Of a stretch of 63,444 nucleotides of DNA, positions 1 to 9,456 are shown one piece after another; within the stretch, counting starts at the first letter, position 1, and every line of letters begins with the position of its first letter. The notes beneath the pieces were generated by a model that did no database searches, was not told where the DNA came from, and was given only the letters and a program-made list of their open reading frames with translations. A program made the translations under genes and the position numbers. The stretch covers positions 1 to 63,444 of the forward strand of contig CAMSYM010000014.1 of NCBI GenBank assembly GCA_947066105.1, given 5' to 3'. Source of the DNA: an uncultured Clostridia bacterium. GTDB lineage: Bacteria; Bacillota; Clostridia; Christensenellales; Pumilibacteraceae.

Positions 1-308
<308 letters not shown>

Positions 309-1580
309 ATGAAAGATTGGTTTAAGGTATTCGGATCGAGTTTCTTTTCGGATAAAAACGCCGAAAAAGCGGCGCAATACGGGTTCGCGTCCGTGGTGTT
401 GGCTATACTGTTGTCGTTTGCATTTTTCTTGTTCGGTTTTATGGCGGCGGATGTCGTGCCGTTTTCGACGCATTACGAAAATGCCGCAGGGTATAAAGAA
501 TTTGTTCGCAATGCGTTTTCGGATGACGGACTAAATATCGAAATATCGGGAAATAAAGCGCTTTGCGACAAAAAGGTAAACACCTATACCGATGAAACAG
601 ACAACGAAAAGTATTCGATCGGCGGATACGATCTTATAATAGATACGCGCGATTCGGACTTGCTTACGGAATGCTATCAAGTTGCGGTCAAAGACGGTGA
701 TGAGATCGATTATGCCGAGTATATAAAGCTTTCGAGTAAAGAAAAAGAAAAATATACCGTTAAGACGATATACACCGATAAAGAATTGGAATTGACTCCC
801 GAAAAAACCGTCGAACACGAAAGTTATTTGGATAGAATTTCGACAGAAGGCAGCGATCCGTTTAATTCCGAAGCGGCTGCGGCGTATAAAGCGCTTAAAG
901 AAAAAGATTTGTCGCAGGAAGACTATCGAAAAGAAGTATATTATCTTTACGTCGAATATTACTTTACGAATATAGAATCGGTATTGATGAGCGCCAAAGC
1001 GCCCGTTCTATGCGATTATTATTATCTCGACTATGTGTTGAACGGCAAAGAAAATTACCTTTATTTTTTCGACGATATTTGTATCGGTTCGTTCAAAACG
1101 GATAATAACATACCGTCGTCGTTCGTCGGATATTACAAAGGCTGCGCAAACGGCAAGATCACCGTCGATTCGGCGGGGAATATCATCAAAGACGTATTTT
1201 ACGGTTCGGTCGGTTATTCCGTGTCGTCTTATTTTACGAGCGCCATACAAATGGCGCCGGGATATATACTCATTCCCGTATTGATCGGTTTGATCTTGTT
1301 TTTGGTTTGCAAAGCGTCGAAAAAACGGTTCGGGCAAAGGTTTTCGGATTGCTACAAAATCGTTAATTCTTTCGTATGGATAACGGCGTTGTTGACCGGA
1401 CTTTTGACTTTCGTTTTGGCGTTTTTTGTGTTTGCACGCAAGTTGTATCTGTTTATGCCGCTTGTTTTCGCCGTTATTCTTATCGTCAGGACTGCGGTGT
1501 TCTACATTACGCGGAACATCGAGGAAAGAGACTTTTCGGAGCAGTCCGAACAGACCGACACGCAGGAGAGCGTACTATGA
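309..1580 (+). CDS. Membrane protein of unknown function, first gene of the glycan locus
   Basis: This 423-residue protein has one transmembrane helix near residues 26-47, a large polar, Lys/Glu/Tyr-rich region of about 270 residues predicted outside, and three C-terminal helices (about residues 318-335, 357-377 and 383-400) followed by an acidic tail. That layout, and its place at the head of a sugar operon, resembles the DUF1189 membrane proteins next to maltodextrin genes in Bacillus (YvdJ type). This is resemblance of architecture only; I cannot confirm family membership. The start follows GGAGG with good spacing. The stop overlaps the next start by four bases (ATGA), implying translational coupling to the GH42 gene. 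A role in sensing or supporting sugar uptake is inference. Confidence 0.75.
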   Translation: MKDWFKVFGSSFFSDKNAEKAAQYGFASVVLAILLSFAFFLFGFMAADVVPFSTHYENAAGYKEFVRNAFSDDGLNIEISGNKALCDKKVNTYTDETDNEKYSIGGYDLIIDTRDSDLLTECYQVAVKDGDEIDYAEYIKLSSKEKEKYTVKTIYTDKELELTPEKTVEHESYLDRISTEGSDPFNSEAAAAYKALKEKDLSQEDYRKEVYYLYVEYYFTNIESVLMSAKAPVLCDYYYLDYVLNGKENYLYFFDDICIGSFKTDNNIPSSFVGYYKGCANGKITVDSAGNIIKDVFYGSVGYSVSSYFTSAIQMAPGYILIPVLIGLILFLVCKASKKRFGQRFSDCYKIVNSFVWITALLTGLLTFVLAFFVFARKLYLFMPLVFAVILIVRTAVFYITRNIEERDFSEQSEQTDTQESVL

Positions 1581-3517
1581 AAAAAATATATATCGGCGCG
1601 GCGTACTATCCCGAGCTGTGGGATATAAGCGAAATAGACAAAGACATAGAGCGGTGCAAGGAACTCGGCATAAACGTGTTGCGCATCGGCGAGTTCGCTT
1701 GGTCCGCCGTCGAGCCGAACGAAGGCGAATTCGATTTCGAGCTGTTTGAAAGCGTTGTGGATAAACTGTACGAAAACGGGATTTATACCGTGATGTGCAC
1801 GCCATCGGCAACGCCGCCGCGTTGGCTTATGTACAAATATCCCGAAACGCGGATAGTAAAACCGGATCTTGTTCGCTCGGAAGTTTCGTCGCGCTGTCAT
1901 GCGTGTAAGACTTCGCCCGTCATGCGCGAAAAAAACCGCATCATCGTGACGGAGCTTGCAAAAGCGTTCGGCGATCGTAAAGGCGTTATCGGTTGGCAGA
2001 TAGACAACGAAATTTATCCGTACAACGAAGGGTGTTATTGCGACAACTGCAAAGCGGCGTTTCGATCATATCTCAAAGACAAATTCGCGGATATACAAAA
2101 GCTCAACAAAGCGTGGGGCATGGCGCGTTGGTCGCTCGATTACAACTCTTTCGACGAGATCGCGCCGCCGTATCCCGACGAGTGGCGGCACCCGTCGCTT
2201 CGCAAAGCGTGGTGGAATTTTCAATGCCGTCAAATAAAAACGTATGTGGACGAACAAGCGGATATTTTGCACAAGTACGGTTGCAAAAACGTCGGCACGG
2301 ACATGATGATCCATAATTATTTGAGTTATTACGACGTCAACGAAAAGCTCGATACGGTACAGTTCAACCATTACAATCCCGCGAGCGAGTTGGCTGACAC
2401 GGCGTTTTCCTACGACTTTTTGCGATGTGTCAAAGATAAGCCGTTCTGGGTGACCGAAACGCAGGTCGGTTGGAACGGAAGCGAGTACGCCGACAGCGGA
2501 TATCGCCCCGCCGGAAATTGCTACGTCAATACATGGTTGCCCATCGCGCGCGGCGGAGAGATGAATCTGTATTGGCTGTTCCGCGCTCAAAAAAGCGGGC
2601 ACGAGATCGGTCACGGTGCGCTGTTCAATACCGCAGGCAGAGCGTACCGCATTACCGAGGAAGTAAAACGCGCGAGCGCGGACTTAGTAAAATGCGAAAA
2701 GTTTTTGATCGAAAGCGCGGTCGAAAGCAAGATCGCATTGCACTATTCGTCCACGGCGGAAAACGATCTAAGCGTTGCGCCTATCGTGAAAGATCTCGAT
2801 TATCGCAGTACGGTCGTAAAGAATTATCACCGAGCATTCCGTCATTATAATATCGACGTAATAGACACCGCGCACGGTCTTAACGGTTACGACGTACTGC
2901 TTTCGCCGTTTTTGGCGACGGTGGACGAAAACGGGCTTAAAGAGCGCGTTACGGAGTGGGTTAAAAACGGCGGTACGTGGATAGCGGGTCCCATGACCGA
3001 CATTATGGACGAAAACGTATGCCGTTACGTAAACGCGCCGCACTCGTTTTTGGAAGAACTTGCGGGCGTGTACGTCAAGTATCAAATGCCGCTCGATAAC
3101 GACGTGTTCAAGGCAAAGTGGACGAACGGCGGCGACTGCACGGTCGGCAAATATTACGACGCTTTCGAATGTTCGGAAAGTACGAAAAGCCTTGCGCGCT
3201 ACACGGACGGCGAGTTCGCGCCGCTGTCCGTAATTGCCGAAAGAAAGCTCGGTAAAGGCAGAGTGATACTCGTCGGAAGCGTGATATCCGATACGGACAT
3301 ACTGCGGCTTGTAAACAAACGACCTATCGCCGAAGCGAGCGAAAACGTTATCTTGACCGAGCGTACGGGAAAAGAAAACGGAATTATCGCGACGGAAACG
3401 GAAAACAAAAAAGGCTACATATCGCTCGACGGAAATTATACCGATTTGATAACCGGCAGAACGCTTTCGGGAAAGATCGAAATTGAGCCGTACGAAGTTT
3501 TGGTGCTAAAAAAATGA
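1577..3517 (+). CDS. Beta-galactosidase, GH42
   Basis: This 646-residue protein is a full-length GH42 enzyme that would release terminal beta-galactosyl residues in the cytoplasm; there is no signal peptide. The N-terminal (beta/alpha)8 barrel has WQIDNE with the acid/base Glu145 and FWVTETQ with the nucleophile Glu294. Cysteines at CHAC and CYCDNC match the zinc-cluster cysteines of GH42. A trimerisation-type middle domain and a small C-terminal beta domain follow. The start at 1577 overlaps the upstream stop by four bases; an open frame runs upstream to 1376, but those residues do not fit the family. The gene overlaps the downstream GH3 by four bases. Substrates could be galactans or galacto-oligosaccharides; some GH42 enzymes are alpha-L-arabinopyranosidases. 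Confidence 0.93.
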   Translation: MKKIYIGAAYYPELWDISEIDKDIERCKELGINVLRIGEFAWSAVEPNEGEFDFELFESVVDKLYENGIYTVMCTPSATPPRWLMYKYPETRIVKPDLVRSEVSSRCHACKTSPVMREKNRIIVTELAKAFGDRKGVIGWQIDNEIYPYNEGCYCDNCKAAFRSYLKDKFADIQKLNKAWGMARWSLDYNSFDEIAPPYPDEWRHPSLRKAWWNFQCRQIKTYVDEQADILHKYGCKNVGTDMMIHNYLSYYDVNEKLDTVQFNHYNPASELADTAFSYDFLRCVKDKPFWVTETQVGWNGSEYADSGYRPAGNCYVNTWLPIARGGEMNLYWLFRAQKSGHEIGHGALFNTAGRAYRITEEVKRASADLVKCEKFLIESAVESKIALHYSSTAENDLSVAPIVKDLDYRSTVVKNYHRAFRHYNIDVIDTAHGLNGYDVLLSPFLATVDENGLKERVTEWVKNGGTWIAGPMTDIMDENVCRYVNAPHSFLEELAGVYVKYQMPLDNDVFKAKWTNGGDCTVGKYYDAFECSESTKSLARYTDGEFAPLSVIAERKLGKGRVILVGSVISDTDILRLVNKRPIAEASENVILTERTGKENGIIATETENKKGYISLDGNYTDLITGRTLSGKIEIEPYEVLVLKK

Positions 3518-5520
3518 AAATCAACGAACTTACGATAGAACAAAAGCTTCGGCTCATATGCGGCAAAGATTGCTGGAACACCTGCGACTTCGACGGAAAG
3601 ATACCGAGCGTAAAGACGACGGACGCGAGCATGGGTATACGCATGCCCGTAGATCCCGAAAAGTGGACCGACGGCGACAAGCCGTCCGTCGCGTACCCGT
3701 CCCTGCAAATGTTGTGCAATACCTGGGATACCGATATGGCAAGGACGTATGCCGAGTGCGTGGCTGACGACTGTTTGGACGCGGGCGCGGACGTCGTGTT
3801 GGGACCCGGCGTCAACATAAAGCGCGATCCGCTGTGCGGGCGCAGTTTCGAGTATCTGTCCGAAGATCCTTTTCTTGCTGGCGTAATGGCGCGCGAGTAC
3901 GTTAAAGGCATGCAGAGCGAAGGTGCGGGCGCGTGCGTCAAGCATTTTTGTTGCAACAACGCCGAACTCAACAGATTTCAACAGTCGAGCGACGTCGATG
4001 AGCGTACGTTACGCGAAATATATTACAAACCGTTCGAGATAGCGTTGCAAGCGAAGCCCGTGAGCGTGATGTCGAGCTATAACCGCATAAACGGCGTGTA
4101 CGGCTCTGAGTACAAAAAGGGTTACGACGTGTTGCGTAACGAATACGGATTCGACGGGCTTATAATGTCGGACTGGGACGCTGTGCGCGACAGAACGAGC
4201 GCGGCAAAAGCTGGCTTGGATCTCGAAATGCCGTATAGCGAAAATAATTACGAAAAGCTCGTACAAGACTATAACGACGGAAAGATAACCGAAAAGGAGA
4301 TCGACGTTTTAGCCGAGCGCGTTTTGGATGTTGTCGAACGTTGTAAGCAAATGCAGAAAGGCAAAAAGCGCAAGCATACGTTAGCCGAGCGCATAGCGTT
4401 CACTCAAACGGTCGAACGGGAAGGGATAGTGTTGTTAAAGAACAACGGCGTGCTACCGCTCGAAAAAGGTCAAAGCCTTTCGATGTGCGGTTGGTTCGCC
4501 CGTCCGTGCGCTTACAACCGCAAACGTCCCGAACTCGTGTGCGGCGGCGGTTCGGGCAAGGTCGAGCGTTTGACACCCATGTTCGATATGCTCGAAATAA
4601 TGAAAAGAGAACACGGCAGCGACATAGCGTATGAACCCGCGTTCTCCGATGACGGCGTGGACGGCGCGTTTATGAACGCGGGCAAAGCCGTGGAAAACGC
4701 CGCGGTGAGCGACGTCAATATAGTGTTCGCGGGTACGGGTGCGTATAAGGAGAGCGAGGGCGGCGACAGACCGACGATGAATAACGGTATCGCGCAGACA
4801 AGGACCATACTCGATACGGCAAGCGTCAATCCGAATACGGTGGTAGTGTTGTTCGCGGGCGCGCCTATCGACATGAGCGAGTGGATAGACAAGGTAGCGG
4901 CGGTGGTTTACGCAGGATTCCCCGGAGAAAACGGCGGCGATGCGATAGCCGACGTGCTTACGGGCAAAGTCAACCCGTGCGGCAAGCTGTCCGAAACGTT
5001 CCCCGTGCGGTACGAAGATTCGCCCGCGGCAAAAAGCCGCAACGACAGCAAGGTCACACGGTACGAAGAAGGTTTGCTCGTCGGGTACAGATACTTCGAC
5101 ACATGCGGTATATTGCCGCAGTTCCCGTTCGGACACGGGTTGAGTTATGCGAAATTCGAGTATGCCGACATCCGATCGGAATCGGACGGAAACACTCTCG
5201 ATATAACGTTCGACGTAAAAAACGCGTCGAAAATCGACGGCAAAGAAATTTCGCAAGTATACGTCAGAGCGTTGAGTTCGTATGTGACAAGACCGTACAA
5301 AGAGCTTAAAGGTTTTGCAAAAACTTTCGTAAGAGCGGGAACGACCGAACGGGTAAAAGTAACGCTCGACAAAAACGCGTTCGAATATTGGTCGACGGCA
5401 AAAGACCGTTGGGATATAGAAGACGGCGCGTACGAGATACTCGTCGGCGCGTCGGCGCAAGACATTCGGCTAAAAGCCAAAGTAAAAATGATCGGCTCGC
5501 GATTTTTTATCGGAATTTAA
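3514..5520 (+). CDS. Beta-glucosidase-type glycosidase, GH3
   Basis: This 668-residue GH3 enzyme has the standard domain order: a barrel with GPGVNIKRDPLCGRSFEYLSEDP, KHF, and MSDWDA carrying nucleophile Asp220, then the alpha/beta sandwich, then a C-terminal fibronectin-III-like domain beginning at about residue 545 (FPFGHGLSYAKFEY). No signal peptide is seen, so it is probably cytoplasmic and acts on imported oligosaccharides. Its start overlaps the GH42 stop by four bases. Beta-glucosidase is the default call; beta-xylosidase or other GH3 specificities cannot be excluded. It contrasts with the second GH3 in this window (35842-38904), whose domains are in reverse order. Confidence 0.93.
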   Translation: MKINELTIEQKLRLICGKDCWNTCDFDGKIPSVKTTDASMGIRMPVDPEKWTDGDKPSVAYPSLQMLCNTWDTDMARTYAECVADDCLDAGADVVLGPGVNIKRDPLCGRSFEYLSEDPFLAGVMAREYVKGMQSEGAGACVKHFCCNNAELNRFQQSSDVDERTLREIYYKPFEIALQAKPVSVMSSYNRINGVYGSEYKKGYDVLRNEYGFDGLIMSDWDAVRDRTSAAKAGLDLEMPYSENNYEKLVQDYNDGKITEKEIDVLAERVLDVVERCKQMQKGKKRKHTLAERIAFTQTVEREGIVLLKNNGVLPLEKGQSLSMCGWFARPCAYNRKRPELVCGGGSGKVERLTPMFDMLEIMKREHGSDIAYEPAFSDDGVDGAFMNAGKAVENAAVSDVNIVFAGTGAYKESEGGDRPTMNNGIAQTRTILDTASVNPNTVVVLFAGAPIDMSEWIDKVAAVVYAGFPGENGGDAIADVLTGKVNPCGKLSETFPVRYEDSPAAKSRNDSKVTRYEEGLLVGYRYFDTCGILPQFPFGHGLSYAKFEYADIRSESDGNTLDITFDVKNASKIDGKEISQVYVRALSSYVTRPYKELKGFAKTFVRAGTTERVKVTLDKNAFEYWSTAKDRWDIEDGAYEILVGASAQDIRLKAKVKMIGSRFFIGI

Positions 5521-5572
5521 AAACTAGATGAAACCCCTTTATTTACAAAATATTAAAACCGGGAGGTAAAAT

Positions 5573-7378
5573 ATGAAAAAAATCAGAGTAGCAATGCTCT
5601 TACTCGGCGCGGTTTTCGCGATCGGATCGACTTCGACGGCGCTATGCGCTTGCGGTCCGACCGGAAACAACGGCGGTACGGCAGAAGTCGTCTATCACTT
5701 GAATTACGGCGACGAAGCGGCAAGGACCGTCGAGATCCCCAACGGAACTGCCGCTCTCGATTGGAAAGCGCCGCGCGACGGGTTTAAGATCGAAGGCTGG
5801 TACACGGACAAAGATTGTAACAACGCTTACGATTTTTCCGCGCAGGTTACCGCAAAGCTCGATCTTTTTGCGAAGTGGACGGTTTACGAAGGCAAAGTAC
5901 CCGTAACGTTCGACTACAATTATCCGGGCTCGCGCTCGTCCTTTACGGTCAGTGTGGATAAATACGGAAAAGTCGCCGAAAGATATGCGCCTACCGCCGA
6001 AAAGGTAAACAGGCTCGGCATGAAGCTCGACGGTTGGTACAAGGATGCGGCGTGTACGCAAAAGTGGGATTTTGCCGTCGATACCGTCGAATCCGAAACG
6101 ACGCTTTACGCAGGTTACACCGCGAGTAACGCCATACCGCGCGATGCAAGCGGCAATATAATTTACGATAACGTGCAAGTCAACTTTTGGCTCGCGAATA
6201 ACGGCAAGGGTCAGGCGATTTTTTCCAAACTTGCCGACAAGTTCAACGAAGAATACGCCGGCAGGATACACGTCAATGCGACGGAAGCGTTGTTGGATCA
6301 AAACACCTATTCGGTCAGATTGCAATCCACGCCCGAAAAGAGTGTTAACGAAGGCACGTATTATTCCGTTTCGGATATATATGCTATGGCGGACATAGAC
6401 TATTCGCTCGACGACTGGTATGCGGGCGCTTTGCGTGACAGTTTGTATAAAGGCGCGTTGACCGCCGTTCCCATGCTCGCAAGCGTGCCGTATATCGTTT
6501 ACAACAAGGCGCTTATGCTAAAGTATAACGGCGACGCTCTGCCCGAAAACTACACCGAGCTTTCGACGGTATTGAAAAAGGCGTACGAAGGAGAAAAGGC
6601 GTCCAAGCCGAATTTCAAATCCATAATGACGAATACCGATTGGACATTTAAGGAAGCGCCGAGCAGCGTCGCGTTTTTGCAAAACGGCGCGGAATATTAC
6701 TCGTACAACGCCGACATCTCGATGTATGAATCTAAATGGTCGGATGCCGCCGTAAGGAGCGGTGCGTTGACGGGGCTTGAAAACATGTATAATTTGTTCG
6801 GCGCGAACGGCGACTGCCATGGCGGCACCGGCGACAAGTCGTCGTACGACGATCATACGCCCATAAACGCCGTAAAAGACGGCAACGCGCTTATGTGCGT
6901 CGTCAATTACATGTGCAGTAACGATCTGGTAAAAGGTAATTCGGCGCTCGGCGTCATGCCGCTTTCGGGATTATTCACCGATAACGACGACGCGGCGGCG
7001 GCGAGAATACCCATTCACACGTTCGGACTTGCGTTCTACAAGGCGGGCAAGGTGTCCGACGTACAGCTCGCGGCGGGCGCGGTTTTCGCCGATTATTGCA
7101 GCAGACATTCGGAGACTTTTACCGAGGAAGGTTGGTATCCGGTGCGTAAGTCCGCTGCCGACCCCGAAAAGTTTAATGAAACGTACAAAGGTATTTTGGA
7201 GAATGTCGGTGATCCGCAGAACTTTTATACTTACGACGGATATACCGGCGGCAAGCGCATCGTTAACAGTATTTGCGCGGAAAAATACATCGTTCCCATG
7301 CTCGCGGAAACAAACGTGGATTTCGCCCAAAAGTTGAACGAAATGGCTACGTCGATAAGTTTCGAAATCAATAATTAG
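5573..7378 (+). CDS. Sugar-binding lipoprotein with two InlB B-type repeats (ABC transporter)
   Basis: This 601-residue protein has a signal peptide with lipobox-like LCAC (Cys27). Two Listeria-Bacteroides (InlB B, Flg_new-type) repeats follow at about residues 42-105 and 110-185, each with the GWY.D..C...(Y/W)DF...V...LYA.(W/Y) pattern. From about residue 195 it becomes a family-1-type extracellular solute-binding protein (QVNFWLANNGKGQ..FSKLADKFNEEY). The binding lobe should deliver sugars to the permeases encoded at 10921-12884. The start follows GGGAGG. Fusing surface repeats to a transport binding protein is unusual; the repeats may lift the binding domain away from the membrane or bind wall or glycan. 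A second binding protein lies at 9457. Confidence 0.88.
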   Translation: MKKIRVAMLLLGAVFAIGSTSTALCACGPTGNNGGTAEVVYHLNYGDEAARTVEIPNGTAALDWKAPRDGFKIEGWYTDKDCNNAYDFSAQVTAKLDLFAKWTVYEGKVPVTFDYNYPGSRSSFTVSVDKYGKVAERYAPTAEKVNRLGMKLDGWYKDAACTQKWDFAVDTVESETTLYAGYTASNAIPRDASGNIIYDNVQVNFWLANNGKGQAIFSKLADKFNEEYAGRIHVNATEALLDQNTYSVRLQSTPEKSVNEGTYYSVSDIYAMADIDYSLDDWYAGALRDSLYKGALTAVPMLASVPYIVYNKALMLKYNGDALPENYTELSTVLKKAYEGEKASKPNFKSIMTNTDWTFKEAPSSVAFLQNGAEYYSYNADISMYESKWSDAAVRSGALTGLENMYNLFGANGDCHGGTGDKSSYDDHTPINAVKDGNALMCVVNYMCSNDLVKGNSALGVMPLSGLFTDNDDAAAARIPIHTFGLAFYKAGKVSDVQLAAGAVFADYCSRHSETFTEEGWYPVRKSAADPEKFNETYKGILENVGDPQNFYTYDGYTGGKRIVNSICAEKYIVPMLAETNVDFAQKLNEMATSISFEINN

Positions 7379-7389
7379 AGGAGAACACA

Positions 7390-9402
7390 ATGAAAAAATT
7401 ATTTTCTGTTACGGCAGGTATTATTTGCGCAAGCTGTCTTATGGGCGGAGTTATGCTCATGACGGGCTGCAACGACGGAACGAACGTCGAGCCGGACATG
7501 TCCGATAAGGGCAGTTGGACGGTAACGTCTCCCGACGGAAGCATAAAGTCGAAGATAGTTATGGATCATGCGGGCGAACTTTCGTATACGGTCGAAAAAG
7601 GCGAGCTTGCGGTTGTCGAAAAATCGGCGCTCGGCTTTACGATCGAGGAAGACGATTTCAGATTGCTTTCCGTAGAAGGCGTAAAGTCGCAAAGAGTGAC
7701 GGGCGAGTACGACAACATTACGGGCAAGCACAGTAAAGTGGCGTTCGATTGCAACGAAACGACGATAACGTTCAAGGGCTGGGCTTTCTATCTCGATCTG
7801 ACCATGCGCGCTTACGACGACGGTTATGCGTTTAGGTACGGCATACGCGCGGTCGACGAAAGCGAAGGCACGGTGACGGTATTGAGCGAGAATACCGAAT
7901 TCGCGCTTCCCGCCAACTCCACGCTTTGGGCTATGCCGTTTAGCGGTCTGTACGGACAAAACTTCTTTGCTTACGAAGAGCCGTATGTTAAAATGCGGTA
8001 CGACGATCTCGCGGGAAGCGATATTTCCATGCCCGTGCTGTATAAGCTCAAAGGTAGCGAAACATATTCGCTCATAACCGAATCGGGACTTATCGGCAGC
8101 GGCTTTTACGGATCGTTTTTGAGAGAGTCGGACGAAAACGCCGGCTCAGGTATTTTGCAGACCGTTCCCACGCCCGCGGGTTTTATGATCGACGACAACA
8201 AGATCGGTTATCCGTTTACTTCGCCGTGGAGAATGGGTATTACGGGCGATCTGGGTACGGTGATCGAAAGCGAGCTCGTGGAAAAGGTATACGACGATGC
8301 GGAGTATTGGAAGCCCGACGATTACGATACGCTTTCCGCCGCGGAAAAGGAGATATACGATTACGATTGGGTGGAACCCGGCGTTACGGCATGGAACTGG
8401 CTTATTTATCTCAATATATCGTCGCAACAAGATTATGCCATGCATAGGCGTTACGTCGATCTTGCGCATGAAATGGGATGGAAATATGTTATAGTGGACG
8501 GCGGCTGGAACTCGGGGCTTAACGTAGACGATTTTATCGACTTCGTCGCGGAGGCGAACGAAAAAGGCGTCAAGATAATCGTATGGTGCAATTCGTTCCC
8601 CGATTTCGGTTTCGGCAGGAAAGAGATTTTACAGCAGAAACTCGACCTGTGGAAAAGCTGGGGAGTATCTGGGATCAAGATAGATTTCTTCGACGGACAA
8701 AACTCCGAAAACCCCAAGTTCTACGGCGAAGATACGGGAACGATAAAGTGGTACGAAACCATTTATCAAGAATGCGCTAAGCGCAAAATGATAGTCAACT
8801 GTCACGGGTGCAATAAGCCTACCGGCGAAAGACGGGTGTATCCCAACGTTTTGAACAGAGAAGCGATACGCGGCAACGAAAACACGAATATCGACGCTAC
8901 CGTTCCGGTAAATCAACTGTTTACGCGCGCGATAGTGGGCCCGAGCGATTTTACTCCCGTCGTCAATCCGTTTACTACGGGCATGACGATGGCGCAAAAC
9001 ATGGCGCTTGCCGTACTGTTCGAATGCGGCACTCCTTCGATGGCGGATTTCGAAAAAACATACAGACATGAACAGGTAATAGATTTTTACAAGAACATTC
9101 CGTCACTGCGCGACGATACCAAATTCCTTTGCGGCGAGCTCGATTCCTATTATGTCGGCGCGGTGCGTTCGGGCGATAATTGGTTCGTAGGCGGCGTCAA
9201 TGCCATTCTCGACACAATGGCTACGGTGGATTTTTCCTTCCTTGACGCGGGAAAAACGTACGAAGCGGAAATTTTCGTAAACCATCCGACGGATAACAAA
9301 GTCGTTTTGAAAGTTATAAAAGACATTACGAGTACCGACAAAGAGATCATCGATATGTTCAAGAACGGCGGCTTCGCTATCCGTTTGACTCCTAAAAATT
9401 GA
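7390..9402 (+). CDS. GH97 glycosidase, lipoprotein (alpha-glucosidase/alpha-galactosidase family)
   Basis: This 670-residue protein has a signal peptide ending in lipobox MTGC (Cys27), so it should be anchored outside the cell. The N-terminal beta-super-sandwich carries the family hallmark SPDGS.KSKIVMDHAGELSY; the barrel has WVEPGVTAWNW, YVIVDGGWN and GIKIDFFDG; a C-terminal beta domain ends the protein. GH97 contains inverting members (SusB type, Glu base) and retaining members with an Asp nucleophile at the end of the fourth barrel strand. Asp432 in KIDFF fits the retaining, alpha-galactosidase-like group; this is inferred by pattern, not alignment. AGAGGAGA precedes the start. It sits between two binding lipoproteins, consistent with trimming glycans at the surface before import. 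Confidence 0.88.
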   Translation: MKKLFSVTAGIICASCLMGGVMLMTGCNDGTNVEPDMSDKGSWTVTSPDGSIKSKIVMDHAGELSYTVEKGELAVVEKSALGFTIEEDDFRLLSVEGVKSQRVTGEYDNITGKHSKVAFDCNETTITFKGWAFYLDLTMRAYDDGYAFRYGIRAVDESEGTVTVLSENTEFALPANSTLWAMPFSGLYGQNFFAYEEPYVKMRYDDLAGSDISMPVLYKLKGSETYSLITESGLIGSGFYGSFLRESDENAGSGILQTVPTPAGFMIDDNKIGYPFTSPWRMGITGDLGTVIESELVEKVYDDAEYWKPDDYDTLSAAEKEIYDYDWVEPGVTAWNWLIYLNISSQQDYAMHRRYVDLAHEMGWKYVIVDGGWNSGLNVDDFIDFVAEANEKGVKIIVWCNSFPDFGFGRKEILQQKLDLWKSWGVSGIKIDFFDGQNSENPKFYGEDTGTIKWYETIYQECAKRKMIVNCHGCNKPTGERRVYPNVLNREAIRGNENTNIDATVPVNQLFTRAIVGPSDFTPVVNPFTTGMTMAQNMALAVLFECGTPSMADFEKTYRHEQVIDFYKNIPSLRDDTKFLCGELDSYYVGAVRSGDNWFVGGVNAILDTMATVDFSFLDAGKTYEAEIFVNHPTDNKVVLKVIKDITSTDKEIIDMFKNGGFAIRLTPKN

Positions 9403-9456
9403 TCCGTTGCGGTTTGCGGATATAAAAACCGAAAAATTAAAGTGTGAGGTGACACT

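Noticed and set aside
1376-1576. Upstream extension of the GH42 frame
   Set aside because: Overlaps the previous gene and does not resemble the GH42 N-terminus; the ATG at 1577 with a four-base overlap fits the family.
4453-5460. 335-residue minus-strand open frame opposite GH3
   Set aside because: Long Arg/His/Tyr-rich antisense shadow produced by the codon bias of the GH3 gene; no start signals.
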